64,000 bases of DNA, taken from a bacterium (GTDB lineage Archaea > Nanoarchaeota > Nanoarchaeia > Woesearchaeales > UBA10216). Positions within the stretch are counted from its first letter, which is position 1, and each line of letters begins with the position of its first letter. The DNA lies in assembly GCA_024206195.1 (NCBI GenBank), contig JAAGZO010000825.1, positions 1 through 64,000 on the forward strand, written 5' to 3'. The notes under the pieces were generated by a model. It had not been told where the DNA came from, did no database searches, and saw only the letters and a program-made list of their open reading frames with translations. The translations under genes and the position numbers were made by a program. Below are positions 16,368-24,307 of the stretch, one piece after another.

Positions 16368-16825
16368 TTTTCTGTCTCCTTCACGACCTTCCACCAGTGT
16401 TCCACTTCACAAGATGTAACATGGACCGCCTCATTACCATCTATGTATGCAAACTTTCCAAGCTCCAATATCTTACAATAACCGCCTAAATCAGCAAAAT
16501 TAGGAGTATAACCACAACAGAATGCAGTATCTCCAACATTTAGGTCGTCCTTCTTGCAAGGGATAAGCTTACACTGTATGGGGTTTCTGCTATTTACTCC
16601 CCACACTTCATAATATTCCTTGCCATGGAATAGGAACTGTTTGCCTTCATTGAATGCTATTCCGAGACCATCCCCAACATCAGGGGTGTGGATTATCTTA
16701 ATGCTCTTAGGAACTAAGGTAACTGTCTTCCTGGATTCTTTCTCTTCAATCTTCTCTCTAAGCTCTTTGGCTTCTGATTCAATCTTTTCCAAATGTTCTA
16801 TCATATCTTTGGTGCTTTCTTCCAT
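16364..16825 (-). CDS. hypothetical protein, coiled coil plus beta domain
   Basis: Residues 1-35 form a coiled coil (MIEHLEKIESEAKELREKIE). The remainder is beta-rich with several Cys (QCKLIPCKKD, DTAFCCGYTP, GGYCKILELG). It has the best ribosome-binding site of this region (AAGGAGGC, 6 nt before ATG), marking it as the first gene after the repetitive spacer 16826-16990. Confidence 0.65.
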   Translation of the reverse strand: MEESTKDMIEHLEKIESEAKELREKIEEKESRKTVTLVPKSIKIIHTPDVGDGLGIAFNEGKQFLFHGKEYYEVWGVNSRNPIQCKLIPCKKDDLNVGDTAFCCGYTPNFADLGGYCKILELGKFAYIDGNEAVHVTSCEVEHWWKVVKETEK

Positions 16826-16990
16826 CTTAATGCCTCCTTATGCTATATCTCTTCTCTCTCTCTCTCTCTCTCGTCACATCACATCACATCACGACAACAA
16901 CAACAACAACATATGTATAAGCAAAAACCCGTGATGAGTTGTGATGAGCTGTGATACAATGTATACAATGTTTACGATAACCTACGATGT
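16826..16990. repeat. microsatellite-like spacer
   Basis: Between two minus-strand genes lies (CT)n (about 16851-16872), three to four CATCA units (about 16876-16892) and (CAA)n (about 16894-16909), followed by two GTGATGAG(T/C)TGTGAT units and paired TACGATGTTTACGA-type repeats near 16970-16995. No ORF crosses it. It forms the leader of the gene at 16364-16825. Confidence 0.8.
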
Positions 16991-17500
16991 TTACGACACA
17001 TCACAGTTGGAGATATATCTCCTGATGCTTTGTTTAAGTTTCATAACGACCTCTTCTTTGATATCTTTGGGTATTTTTGCCGATTCTATAATCTTATCAA
17101 TTTCTTTCTGTATTTTATCTGCATCAGTTTGGCAAGTTGCCCTTGGGCTTACATCATATTTGTCTGTAATCTTCTTCCAAATTGGTTTAATGGCTTCACT
17201 AATCCTGTCTTCTCTTTCCCTTTGTGCATCTTTATGTTCAATTTCAGCCTTCTGGATTCTATCTGCCTGTTTTATAGTGTCTCTTATCTTCTTAGCCCTT
17301 ATCCGTTTATCTTGAGCAATCTTATCATATGCATTTGCATCTGCTTCTAAGATATCTGGGTCTGTTTCCAATAGTCTGAGCTGTTGTCTGACGACCTCAG
17401 CCTTCTCAATGCCGAGTTCACTTGCCTTCTTCCGGACAAGTTCATATAATCTTGTATCTACCCTTGTGTGTAGGACTTCATCCTTGACCACGATAATCAC
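16991..17500 (-). CDS. ribbon-helix-helix/coiled-coil protein
   Basis: The N-terminus TRVDTRLYELVRKKASELG with KAEVVRQQLRLLE matches the RHH strand-helix-helix unit. The other 110 residues are a long charged coiled coil (IRAKKIRDTIKQADRIQKAE). The stop lies beside direct repeats that could be its operator. It may be a DNA partition- or repressor-type protein with an oligomerising tail. Confidence 0.65.
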   Translation of the reverse strand: MIIVVKDEVLHTRVDTRLYELVRKKASELGIEKAEVVRQQLRLLETDPDILEADANAYDKIAQDKRIRAKKIRDTIKQADRIQKAEIEHKDAQREREDRISEAIKPIWKKITDKYDVSPRATCQTDADKIQKEIDKIIESAKIPKDIKEEVVMKLKQSIRRYISNCDVS

Positions 17501-17702
17501 CTTCTTTTCTTTTCTTTGCTTTGACAGGGAGCCGTTGTTCTATCTGCTCCTTTCTATATCGCATACATTCTCCACGGGTTGTGTTTATCTCTACCCAGCC
17601 ATTGCCAATATCTTTAAGGGTGCCAGTATACCAGAAAATGCCTTCCTTCTTAGATACTTCAATCTTCTCTATATCTTGCGATATTCTTTTCTTTTCAGTC
17701 AC
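17478..17702 (-). CDS. small beta-barrel-like protein
   Basis: The 74 residues have strands EGIFWYTGTLKDIGNGWVEI and GECMRYRKEQIEQRLPVK, resembling a small SH3/Sm-like barrel. The tail is basic. The gene overlaps the RHH/coiled-coil gene by 23 nt. Similarity to Sm-like proteins is only by pattern. Confidence 0.55.
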   Translation of the reverse strand: MTEKKRISQDIEKIEVSKKEGIFWYTGTLKDIGNGWVEINTTRGECMRYRKEQIEQRLPVKAKKRKEGDYRGQG

Positions 17703-17728
17703 AAATAATCCCCTCTTCTGTAAGCAAT

Positions 17729-18229
17729 TTATTGTAAATCTTCCGGATTATTTAAATCTTTCGCTATGAAGGATTTTATTGGCCATGGATATTTCTTTGA
17801 TTTATCAATCAAGCTTTTCTCACTCTCTGACATGACTATCTCTTCGACCCATATGAATCCCTTGTCGACAATAATCAAATCAGGTCTGCCGAGACCAGGC
17901 TTTAATGGTAATTCACAGAATACATCACGACCTAATTGTCTATGGAACAACCACCTCTCGAACTTAGCTCTGATGTGTGCTTCAGACTCAGCTGCGTTTC
18001 CGCCTCTGACTGTGGCTCTGAAAGAATTACAGTGCGAACCTGCCCATGTTCGCCCTTCAGCATACTTCTTAACTTGTGTTATGCCATACTCTCTGGTCTG
18101 TTTATGTTTCCCCTCTTGGCGATTCTTTCTCTTATCCAACTTCTCTTGATAATCAAGCTCCTTACATTCAGGACACATTCTTCCTTCAGGGATGGCTTTC
18201 TTACATCTCTTGCACTTGCCTTCCATCAT
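17729..18229 (-). CDS. zinc-ribbon plus PD-(D/E)xK-like nuclease
   Basis: N-terminal knuckles GKCKRCKKAIPEGRMCPECK lead through a basic linker to a nuclease-like domain: helix ESEAHIRAKFERWLFHRQLG, then GLGRPDLIIVDKGFIWVEEI, in which D of RPD and the E pair of WVEE would form the metal site (the usual Lys is absent). The arrangement resembles CoiA-like and restriction-type nucleases. The start at the ATGATG after GGGG (18226/18229) is preferred to the GTG- or TTG-led extension. Role: DNA degradation or repair; specificity unknown. Confidence 0.65.
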   Translation of the reverse strand: MMEGKCKRCKKAIPEGRMCPECKELDYQEKLDKRKNRQEGKHKQTREYGITQVKKYAEGRTWAGSHCNSFRATVRGGNAAESEAHIRAKFERWLFHRQLGRDVFCELPLKPGLGRPDLIIVDKGFIWVEEIVMSESEKSLIDKSKKYPWPIKSFIAKDLNNPEDLQ

Positions 18230-18380
18230 CAACCCCTTTAGGTAGAGTTCCTTCACTCCAAGCTAATCTCCAAATATTGTCTGACCCACAACCCCTACAT
18301 TTTTTGATTCTGCCGTGGGTTTCTATATTGAATGCTTGAACTTTACCACAATCATGGCATTTATAATCAGCTGTTATCAT
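18201..18380 (-). CDS. zinc-ribbon protein (59 aa)
   Basis: MITADYKCHDCGKVQAFNIE and IKKCRGCGSDNIWRLA form a compact ribbon. The 3' end overlaps the start of the nuclease gene by 29 nt, and the start overlaps the stop of the upstream gene by 4 nt. Confidence 0.7.
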   Translation of the reverse strand: MITADYKCHDCGKVQAFNIETHGRIKKCRGCGSDNIWRLAWSEGTLPKGVDDGRQVQEM

Positions 18381-18577
18381 ATCTTATTCACCTCTAAGTC
18401 TATATTAATAGGCTCAACAAATGGTTGCTTCAATGCTTTCTGGTGCAGGTCCTCTCTATAATTAGTTAAGACAGACATCACCTGCTCAAATGTCATATCA
18501 TATTTCTTTGCTATCTCATTGATTGCATAATAGATTAAAGTGATTGGCTCATTGCCCGTCTCCAGAATCTTCGCCAT
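18377..18577 (-). CDS. small helical protein
   Basis: From the internal ATG at 18577 the protein is 66 residues: MAKILETGNEPITLIYYAIN then EIAKKYDMTFEQVMSVLTNY, three helices. A longer form starting at 18655 would overlap the upstream gene by over 100 nt. Function unknown. Confidence 0.55.
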   Translation of the reverse strand: MAKILETGNEPITLIYYAINEIAKKYDMTFEQVMSVLTNYREDLHQKALKQPFVEPINIDLEVNKI

Positions 18578-18995
18578 CAATGTCTTTGCTGAGTTCGATA
18601 TTGGTTTCTTTATGTGTAGGTCCTTCGGCAATTTCTTCCACCCCTGTTTCTGCATCTGCTTTTAATTTGGCCATGAAGCTTCTCACAGCTTGCTCATCTA
18701 CTAATCTGTTTGGATATTTCTTCCTGAACTTTTTTATCTCTGTCTTTGTAGGTCTCAATATGGTTGGGTCTGGTACTGCATGTAACTTGAAGCATTCAAA
18801 ACATACAGCAGTGAGCTTCTTCTTAAACCTGTTTAGTCTACTTGAAGTGAGCTTGCTGAACTGCACATCACACTTGCAATGTTTACACTGCATGATTCTC
18901 CCTTGGTCAAAGTCTGGCTCAAACCTTGGGTCATTCAGCTTGTAGCCGACTGCTACAACCTCATCATCATCCTCTGTCGTTTTTTGGTCTGTCAT
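18549..18995 (-). CDS. zinc-binding protein
   Basis: A C-x2-C-x2-C cluster (MQCKHCKCDVQFSKL) and a second CFECFKLHAV give a four-cysteine site at about residues 36-70 of 148. Basic residues between them suit nucleic-acid binding. The C-terminus is acidic and low-complexity. The start ATG at 18995 lies inside the cupin gene's end. Confidence 0.65.
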   Translation of the reverse strand: MTDQKTTEDDDEVVAVGYKLNDPRFEPDFDQGRIMQCKHCKCDVQFSKLTSSRLNRFKKKLTAVCFECFKLHAVPDPTILRPTKTEIKKFRKKYPNRLVDEQAVRSFMAKLKADAETGVEEIAEGPTHKETNIELSKDIDGEDSGDGQ

Positions 18996-19311
18996 AATCA
19001 TCCTCTATTCTTACTACATCGTCCAGCTCTGGTGTAGAAACCTCGAACACTTCACAATCTTCGATTGCTTTCAGTCTGTGAATAGTTCCTGGTGAGATAT
19101 GGACAACATCTCCTGGAAAGAGTATATCTTTCTTATGTCCCTTTGTCATATTAATCTTTCCTTTTGTCACATACCACGCTTCATCTTTGACTTCATGGTA
19201 CTGCAGGGAGAATTGATGACCTTTCTTTATCCGCAGGAGCTTCATAACATACTTGTTTGTAACAACAAGCCATATTTCTTCGCCCCATGGTTTATCTACT
19301 GTTTTCATCAT
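18967..19311 (-). CDS. cupin, mannose-6-phosphate isomerase-like
   Basis: About 114 residues from the ATG overlapping the upstream stop. KTVDKPWGEEIWLVVTNKYV is the typical entry to type II PMI/ManC cupin domains. The metal motif region HQFSLQYHEVKDEAWYVTKG (H-x5-H and E) and PGTIHRLKAI complete the jelly roll. ManC C-domains interconvert fructose- and mannose-6-phosphate; a stand-alone form could supply mannose for viral glycosyltransferases. Confidence 0.8.
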   Translation of the reverse strand: MMKTVDKPWGEEIWLVVTNKYVMKLLRIKKGHQFSLQYHEVKDEAWYVTKGKINMTKGHKKDILFPGDVVHISPGTIHRLKAIEDCEVFEVSTPELDDVVRIEDDYDRPKNDRG

Positions 19312-19496
19312 CGACCCTCCGAAATACAAGCACACCCACCACAGAACATCAATATGAACCCTATGAACCATGCAGGATACGCCTCAAAAGTTCCAATGGT
19401 CCATCTGTGGATAAATAATGCAATAGTCAGCCCCATTGCTGCCAAACACATGAACACTCCAACTATTATAAATGCTCTATCACTAAGTTCTCTCAT
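19308..19496 (-). CDS. two-helix membrane protein (62 aa)
   Basis: Two hydrophobic segments, AFIIVGVFMCLAAMGLTIAL and WFIGFILMFCGGCACI, separated by a short basic loop. Overlaps both neighbours by 4 nt or less. Unknown role; such miniproteins often act on host membrane complexes. Confidence 0.65.
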   Translation of the reverse strand: MRELSDRAFIIVGVFMCLAAMGLTIALFIHRWTIGTFEAYPAWFIGFILMFCGGCACISEGR

Positions 19497-19591
19497 TCTT
19501 CCACCCCGATAGTTAATAATTTAGCCCACATAATACTTATAATCAATGCAAACAACCATATGATTAATAAAGTCATTATAACATCAATCAT
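19493..19591 (-). CDS. one-helix membrane peptide (32 aa)
   Basis: MIDVIMTLLIIWLFALIISI followed by MWAKLLTIGVEE. ATGA overlaps at both ends support translation. It is a classic small viral membrane peptide. Confidence 0.6.
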   Translation of the reverse strand: MIDVIMTLLIIWLFALIISIMWAKLLTIGVEE

Positions 19592-19920
19592 TTTCCCACC
19601 CCATTAAGATGTTTTGCGTTATTATTACAACATTTACATCTTGAAGTAAAAAATAATCCTTTAGTTATTTCTTTCTTCTGAGCCTCAAGAGCAAGTTTAA
19701 CTGTAACCTTTTCTCCTCTTTGCATTCTCTTTAACATCTCCTTTTGTACATTTTCCTCGTGTTCTAATATTTCCTTACTCTGAGCCTCAAGACGATTCCA
19801 CATAATGCTATTATCAGCAGTAGTAATATTATCTATACATTCTTGGCATAAACAAACCTTTCTACATTTGAATACTTCTTCTTTATCTTCTCCACAACCT
19901 TCACATTCTTGTTCTGTCAT
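19588..19920 (-). CDS. cysteine-rich RING-like protein
   Basis: 110 residues with two metal sites: N-terminal CEGCGEDKEEVFKCRKVCLC with CQECID, and C-terminal SRCKCCNNNAKH. A coiled coil lies between. The N-terminal cluster has a cross-brace-like order (C-x2-C, C-x3-C-x-C-x2-C) but cannot be called a RING without structure modelling. Confidence 0.6.
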   Translation of the reverse strand: MTEQECEGCGEDKEEVFKCRKVCLCQECIDNITTADNSIMWNRLEAQSKEILEHEENVQKEMLKRMQRGEKVTVKLALEAQKKEITKGLFFTSRCKCCNNNAKHLNGVGK

Positions 19921-20102
19921 TCTCCCACCCCCAATTTATATATAGTATATGCAATTCCTGTAAAGAATAATGTGAACATAACAAAGGCATAGAGCCAATT
20001 TATTTCTTTTGTGAAGTATGTTGTCATAAGACACAACATCATCATAACTAGCGTAAGAATAAGCGTCTCTTGCAAAGTTAAATTAATCTTCCTGAGTTCC
20101 AT
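19917..20102 (-). CDS. two-helix membrane protein
   Basis: LILTLVMMMLCLMTTYF and WLYAFVMFTLFF form two membrane helices. The start at 20102 overlaps the end of the next gene. 61 residues. Confidence 0.6.
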   Translation of the reverse strand: MELRKINLTLQETLILTLVMMMLCLMTTYFTKEINWLYAFVMFTLFFTGIAYTIYKLGVGE

Positions 20103-20292
20103 CTTCAAGCTCTTTCAATTTCTTGGCAACTTCCATGATACAGGAATGGGACATGATTATATCTTCTCCTTGATTCCAAACATACTTCTTCCAATTATCA
20201 TAAAATTCAATGTATCCTAATTCCTCATCACCATAATAAGCATACCATTCATCTCCTTCTTCATTGTGCTTCCATTTGAATTTTTTAGCCAT
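20083..20292 (-). CDS. small tailed-virus protein, paralogue of 20732-21016
   Basis: The 69-residue protein has the pattern ELGYIEFYDNWKKYVW, then a conserved Cys in MSHSCIMEVAKKLKELE. The gene at 20732-21016 carries the equivalent order (W-R-Q-Y-V-F, G-C-M, I-I-D-F-L-D). Proteins of this layout recur in tailed viruses; the function is unknown. Confidence 0.65.
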   Translation of the reverse strand: MAKKFKWKHNEEGDEWYAYYGDEELGYIEFYDNWKKYVWNQGEDIIMSHSCIMEVAKKLKELEDGTQED

Positions 20293-20572
20293 CTTCTTTT
20301 CCTCGTTTATGTTTTGGCGGTATTATTTTCTCTTCCGCCTTGTCACAATAAATGCATTTTTCTGTTTCTTTATCCAGCTCGCAGTAACCAACAGGACTAA
20401 CAGCACAATAGCGACCAATATTCTTCCCACATGCAAAGCATAACGCCCTGCCCTTCCTATCAGATACCTTTTCATGTGGACAATGCATGATTAAATCAGC
20501 AGCTTCATACATCGAAGTCATCATGCGTCTGTTGGATTCTTCAATCCTTTCCTTTCTTTCTTCAGGGGACAT
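20285..20572 (-). CDS. zinc-binding protein
   Basis: 95 residues with ALCFACGKNIGRYCAVSP and YCELDKETEKCIYCDKAE, at least six cysteines giving one or two sites, after an N-terminal helix. It ends in a basic tail. No family recognised. Confidence 0.65.
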   Translation of the reverse strand: MSPEERKERIEESNRRMMTSMYEAADLIMHCPHEKVSDRKGRALCFACGKNIGRYCAVSPVGYCELDKETEKCIYCDKAEEKIIPPKHKRGKEDG

Positions 20573-20732
20573 AAGGCACCCTAGATATATACTCGATTTT
20601 TACTGTGCCAAACCATTTAGGTATTGGCTTATTGAATTGTACTTGCCCGTCCTCTATTGTGTATTTGAGACCGAAAATCAATAATTTGAATCTCGTCCAC
20701 AACCCAATATGAATTTCCGCTATATTTTCCAT
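20562..20732 (-). CDS. small hypothetical protein (56 aa)
   Basis: The ATG overlaps the upstream stop (TAATG) and the stop overlaps the next start. Sequence: MENIAEIHIGLWTRFKLLIF then KYTIEDGQVQFNKPIPKWF, beta-rich. An alternative longer frame over the same DNA (20629-20877) lacks such junctions. Confidence 0.6.
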   Translation of the reverse strand: MENIAEIHIGLWTRFKLLIFGLKYTIEDGQVQFNKPIPKWFGTVKIEYISRVPYVP

Positions 20733-21016
20733 TAACCTTTACTCCATTTGGCTCTTTCTTCCTTGTTAATCTTATCCAGGAAGTCAATGATTCCCTGCAT
20801 GCAACCCTTACTCCATTTAGTATTTGCTTCTGGCTCAAAGACATACTGCCTCCATCCCCCATCCCATCCAATGCCACCTATATAATGTGCAAGACCTGTC
20901 TTGTCATTTCTTCTGACAGCAAAGGACCTCGTTTTCTTTCCAGGATTATAGCACTGATTGATGTAGACCTTTACAGTGGGGCTCTCATAGATTGTTATGT
21001 CTTTTTTAAACGCCAT
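20732..21016 (-). CDS. tailed-virus protein of unknown function
   Basis: 94 residues: KDITIYESPTVKVYINQC (beta), then IGWDGGWRQYVFEPEANTKW and CMQGIIDFLDKINKE. The aromatic W-R-Q-Y-V-F block followed by a Cys and an amphipathic helix is a pattern seen in many unrelated tailed viruses. Paralogue of 20083-20292. Confidence 0.7.
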   Translation of the reverse strand: MAFKKDITIYESPTVKVYINQCYNPGKKTRSFAVRRNDKTGLAHYIGGIGWDGGWRQYVFEPEANTKWSKGCMQGIIDFLDKINKEERAKWSKG

Positions 21017-21038
21017 TTATCTTCTCTCCATCTCCAGC

Positions 21039-21338
21039 TCAACAAAGATTCTCCCTATCATAAGCTTCCTTACCTATCTTATGATTCTCTTTCCAATGCT
21101 GTGGCCATACAGCCTGTATCTTTTTGGAATTAGGAATATCTGCGTGTGCTAATGCGTCCCCCAATAGTCTGAAGAAGTTGCAATCATGTGCCATCATCCC
21201 CCTGGCTACATAGTATTTCTCTTCTTCAAAAGCTTTCATTTCTTCCATGGTCATGTCAGGAGCTCCAAGAGCTTCAGCTATCAACTTCTCATTCTCTTTA
21301 GCCCCTTTAAGGAGCTGTACCACTCTGATATTATCCAT
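21039..21338 (-). CDS. hypothetical helical protein
   Basis: 99 residues, largely helical (VVQLLKGAKENEKLIAEALG; FFRLLGDALAHADIPNSKKI). It resembles in outline small phage proteins of about 95 residues that end in a basic W-x-x-N segment. It is adjacent to the HerA-like ATPase stop with no gap, so coupled. Confidence 0.6.
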   Translation of the reverse strand: MDNIRVVQLLKGAKENEKLIAEALGAPDMTMEEMKAFEEEKYYVARGMMAHDCNFFRLLGDALAHADIPNSKKIQAVWPQHWKENHKIGKEAYDRENLC

Positions 21339-23102
21339 TTACATCAACTCCAGTGTTTTTGGATTTAATTTTATTCTTCCATTTGTTTTTATTATTAAAT
21401 CAAGAATATTTAGTTTGCTTATTGCTGTCCCAAAACCCCCGCTTGTTGGTGAGTAAGGGGTTGTTGTTCTTTCTGCAAGTTCTTCCTTGCTTAATTCAAG
21501 GGTGGGACTATCTAGGAGAACTTCTAATATTTCTCTTGGACATTTTCCAAGCATTTGTTTTATTGAATCAACATTGTATTCTGCTGCATCCATCAAGATA
21601 TCATCTGGGAAGTCTGCATCTAAATTGACAGATATCGTATCTCCATTTTTATGTATGTACTCTTTTACATTAAGGGCAGATATTGCTGACCCAAACCCGC
21701 CTGACCTTGCAGAATAATCGGTGATGAGTGCTATTTGTTGTTTTGTGAATCTCATTTCTGGATTCTTATTGAGGAATCCCAATACTTTCCTTGCACATAA
21801 TGACAATGGAGCATCACCATTTTCTGCATCAGGATATTCAAAGTAAGGTCTTGGTGTCTTTGCTAATGGCACTTCACCAACAGCTTTATGATGATTAACT
21901 GGCACTACTTGGTCAGGCGTTTCTGTTTGTATATTTTTTGTGAGCCTATATGCTTTTGTCAATGTGACTTTCTTATTGGCTAATTCCTTTATGTCTGTTA
22001 ACACTTTAAGATTTGCGTCTGCTTGGTTCTTGACTTTATCCAAGTTCTTCTGACAATCAACATATGCTCCTTGTACCTTCTTCAATAAACTCCTTAGCTT
22101 CTCATTTTCAGAGAGAGCTGTCTTTAAATGCTCTTTTGTACCATTGGTTGATGGTGCTTCTCTTCTGGAAGCTCCAAGCTGTGCCTTGAGACTTCTGATT
22201 TCCTTTTCAAAGTCAGCCTTTTCTCTGAGTTCTTGTTCAGCCTTTTGGGGCAAGTCAACAAGTTTAGCCAACATTCCTTTTATTTTATCTGTAGGGGGAG
22301 CATATGTGAATCCTATCTTCTGGTTTAAGTCTGGATGTGCAGTCTGCACTTCATCTATTTTGATTTTAGTTGGCACATTAATTAATGCCGGTCCAAAACA
22401 AAAGAACTCTCCTGGTTCTAACTCTCTTAACTTCCTCATCTCTTCTTTAGATGTAATCCCCAGCTCTTCAGCACATCTTTTCATATCAATATCTTGACTG
22501 ACCCTTCCTATGAATTTATTATTACATTCTGCAGAAGCGTCCTTGTTTAGTTTAGCAGGTCTTTGAGAAGCGAGAAGTCCCATCATCCCTCGTTTCCGAC
22601 CTCTTGTCATTAAATCTATAACTGATGATGTAGATTCTGCCTTACCTGATTTGCCCTCTGGACAGAACTGGTGTGCCTCATCTATAATTACCATGCACGG
22701 GTGCCATAATTTCTTTGGTGCTTCCACCAAGCTATCTAAGAATCTCTTTACGAATAATAATCTTTCATGCTTCTTCAGCTCTGATACATCTATGATTGCA
22801 GACACATTCAATTCCAGAAGCTTCCTTGCAAGTAGGTTCGCTGTCTTTATATCAATAAGGACATCTACATTTTCTCCCTTACCTATTAATATATAGTCAT
22901 ACTTTTCTCTTAATGAGCTGAACTCACCTTCAAGGTCTAATACTATGTGTTGCACATGACCATGTGTTTCTTCTAAAATCTTCCTGATAGCATAAGATTT
23001 GCCTCCACCAGAATTAGAAATCACAAGTCCCCTTGTAGCTAGAAAACTATTCATATCAAAAGGTAGTGTTTTTTCAGTGTCGGTTATTTTTGCTATCTTC
23101 AT
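21339..23102 (-). CDS. HerA/DUF87-type hexameric ATPase with C-terminal repeat
   Basis: In this 587-residue protein, residues 1-270 are an RecA/HerA-type ATPase: Walker A NSGGGKSYA (30-38), LDLEGEF, Walker B MVIIDEAHQF (137-146) and the arginine-bearing MTRGRKRGMMGLLASQRPAK. A coiled coil (about 290-380) follows. The C-terminus has two tandem winged-helix-like units sharing TTPYSPTSGGFGTAISKLN / TDYSARSGGFGSAISALN. HerA ATPases pump DNA, with NurA in archaeal resection or as packaging motors. As a TerL exists here, a replication or repair role is more likely; no NurA is visible. Confidence 0.85.
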   Translation of the reverse strand: MKIAKITDTEKTLPFDMNSFLATRGLVISNSGGGKSYAIRKILEETHGHVQHIVLDLEGEFSSLREKYDYILIGKGENVDVLIDIKTANLLARKLLELNVSAIIDVSELKKHERLLFVKRFLDSLVEAPKKLWHPCMVIIDEAHQFCPEGKSGKAESTSSVIDLMTRGRKRGMMGLLASQRPAKLNKDASAECNNKFIGRVSQDIDMKRCAEELGITSKEEMRKLRELEPGEFFCFGPALINVPTKIKIDEVQTAHPDLNQKIGFTYAPPTDKIKGMLAKLVDLPQKAEQELREKADFEKEIRSLKAQLGASRREAPSTNGTKEHLKTALSENEKLRSLLKKVQGAYVDCQKNLDKVKNQADANLKVLTDIKELANKKVTLTKAYRLTKNIQTETPDQVVPVNHHKAVGEVPLAKTPRPYFEYPDAENGDAPLSLCARKVLGFLNKNPEMRFTKQQIALITDYSARSGGFGSAISALNVKEYIHKNGDTISVNLDADFPDDILMDAAEYNVDSIKQMLGKCPREILEVLLDSPTLELSKEELAERTTTPYSPTSGGFGTAISKLNILDLIIKTNGRIKLNPKTLELM

Positions 23103-23103
23103 C

Positions 23104-23433
23104 TTAATCTTCTATATACCCATCAATGCCAAATTCCATTTCATCAGCTTCCCTTGCACCTATCGAATGACTAATGGCTGTTCCTTCATTGTCTTTTCTG
23201 TCTGTTATGTAATGTTTTGAACCCATAAACCTTCCACTCCCAATAACATCAAGTGTCTGCAGGAATATTGGTCGATTCAAATAATCAATCAAGCAATACT
23301 CACAATATGGTCTTTCAATACTTCTTCCAATGCTTGGTTTACCACAATAGCAGTCATCTGCCATTGATTGTAAATTGTTATCTGTGCCTGGTTCAGCACA
23401 ATAGTCTTTTGGGTTATCATTCATTGTCAACAC
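23104..23433 (-). CDS. zinc-binding protein
   Basis: 109 residues with DDCYCGKPSIGRSIERPYCE then YCLIDYLNR, a C-x-C / C-x2-C site at about residues 28-47. The C-terminal half is hydrophilic. Likely start ATG 23424 (MNDNPKD). Coupled to the HerA gene (1-nt gap). Confidence 0.6.
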   Translation of the reverse strand: MLTMNDNPKDYCAEPGTDNNLQSMADDCYCGKPSIGRSIERPYCEYCLIDYLNRPIFLQTLDVIGSGRFMGSKHYITDRKDNEGTAISHSIGAREADEMEFGIDGYIED

Positions 23434-23441
23434 CTTCCAGA

Positions 23442-23525
23442 TTATTCTTCTTTAGTGAGTTCTTCGTCTACCTTCTCACTTTGAATTTCATCTTCATCAT
23501 AATATTTTTCTTCATCATCAGTCAT
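23442..23525 (-). CDS. acidic miniprotein (27 aa)
   Basis: Reads MTDDEEKYYDEDEIQSEKVD and ends ELTKEE, net charge strongly negative. The start overlaps the stop of the upstream gene. DNA mimicry is conceivable at this charge but is speculation. Confidence 0.45.
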   Translation of the reverse strand: MTDDEEKYYDEDEIQSEKVDEELTKEE

Positions 23526-23853
23526 GTTTCATCACCTCTATCTTCTTCATAGCCCACTTCGCATGCTTACAACGGGACTTAGGATGGTTCTCAGTCCAAT
23601 GCTGTCCCCATCTCCACCAACTTGAAAACACACATGAACAGTTGAAGAGCTTGAAGTCCTTAGTGATATTGCCTTCCCTTACCTTTGTCTCGGGTCTGGT
23701 CGCAATCTTCTTGCCCAGCTTCTTCGAACATGCGAGGCAAAACTTTCTGGCAACATAAATGGTTTTGCATGAAGGACAAACTACGCACTTTTCTTCTGTC
23801 TTGAAGTGGTAAAATTTAACCCCTTCTTTGATAGTTACCTTAATCCTGCTCAT
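23518..23853 (-). CDS. zinc-finger protein with two sites
   Basis: 111 residues. VVCPSCKTIYVARKFCLACS forms a ribbon; the C-terminal FNCSCVFSSWWRWGQHWTEN with HPKSRCKHAKW gives a C-x-C / H / C-x-H site rich in Trp. Likely nucleic-acid binding. Confidence 0.65.
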   Translation of the reverse strand: MSRIKVTIKEGVKFYHFKTEEKCVVCPSCKTIYVARKFCLACSKKLGKKIATRPETKVREGNITKDFKLFNCSCVFSSWWRWGQHWTENHPKSRCKHAKWAMKKIEVMKHD

Positions 23854-24290
23854 CCTTGCTCTAGCCTGTATTTTCCAGCTTCCAGTATTGGAAGGTTAGC
23901 TTCTGTTGGAACATAGATTACCTCGGTATTCCCATCATTCAGTCCTTCAATGAACTTGTACTTCAGATATTCTGGGGTTATGCTTCCAGCAATGATTCTG
24001 TTAGCTTCTGCAATACCATCAGCCCTGACTATTTCAGCTTTCTTCTTGTATTCCGCACTATCAAGTTCGGCCTTTGCTTCTTCTATAGCAATCTTTTTAT
24101 TCCATTCAGCCTCTTTCAGGTCTGCTTTTCCAGCCAGTTCTTTCTGCCATACGCCATATTTAGGAAATACGGCCATGCAAACAGCAATCACTACTATTAT
24201 TGCAAGACAGACTGCAACAATTAATCTCAACCATCTTGGCTCGTCACAATCATCTTTCCAAAAAGTTCCTTTATCTTTATATTCTGTCAT
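23850..24290 (-). CDS. SPFH/Band-7-like membrane protein
   Basis: From the ATG at 24290, 146 residues: an N-terminal membrane helix (LRLIVAVCLAIIVVIAVCMA), a charged helical stretch (KIAIEEAKAELDSAEYKKKA) and the block ANRIIAGSITPEYLKYKFIE ending VIYVPTEANLPILEAG. That order is typical of the C-terminal part of prohibitin/SPFH proteins encoded by tailed viruses. It probably oligomerises at the host membrane; a role in lysis timing or exclusion is inference. Confidence 0.7.
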   Translation of the reverse strand: MTEYKDKGTFWKDDCDEPRWLRLIVAVCLAIIVVIAVCMAVFPKYGVWQKELAGKADLKEAEWNKKIAIEEAKAELDSAEYKKKAEIVRADGIAEANRIIAGSITPEYLKYKFIEGLNDGNTEVIYVPTEANLPILEAGKYRLEQG

Positions 24291-24307
24291 ATTAATTCCC
24301 CCCCACT

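Noticed and set aside
16851..16912. Possible CRISPR-like repeats
   Set aside because: The units are 2-5 nt microsatellites without spacers. No CRISPR array was seen anywhere in the window.
20629..20877. 82-codon minus-strand frame
   Set aside because: It overlaps two genes whose junctions are exact (TAATG); its protein is low-complexity and unsupported.
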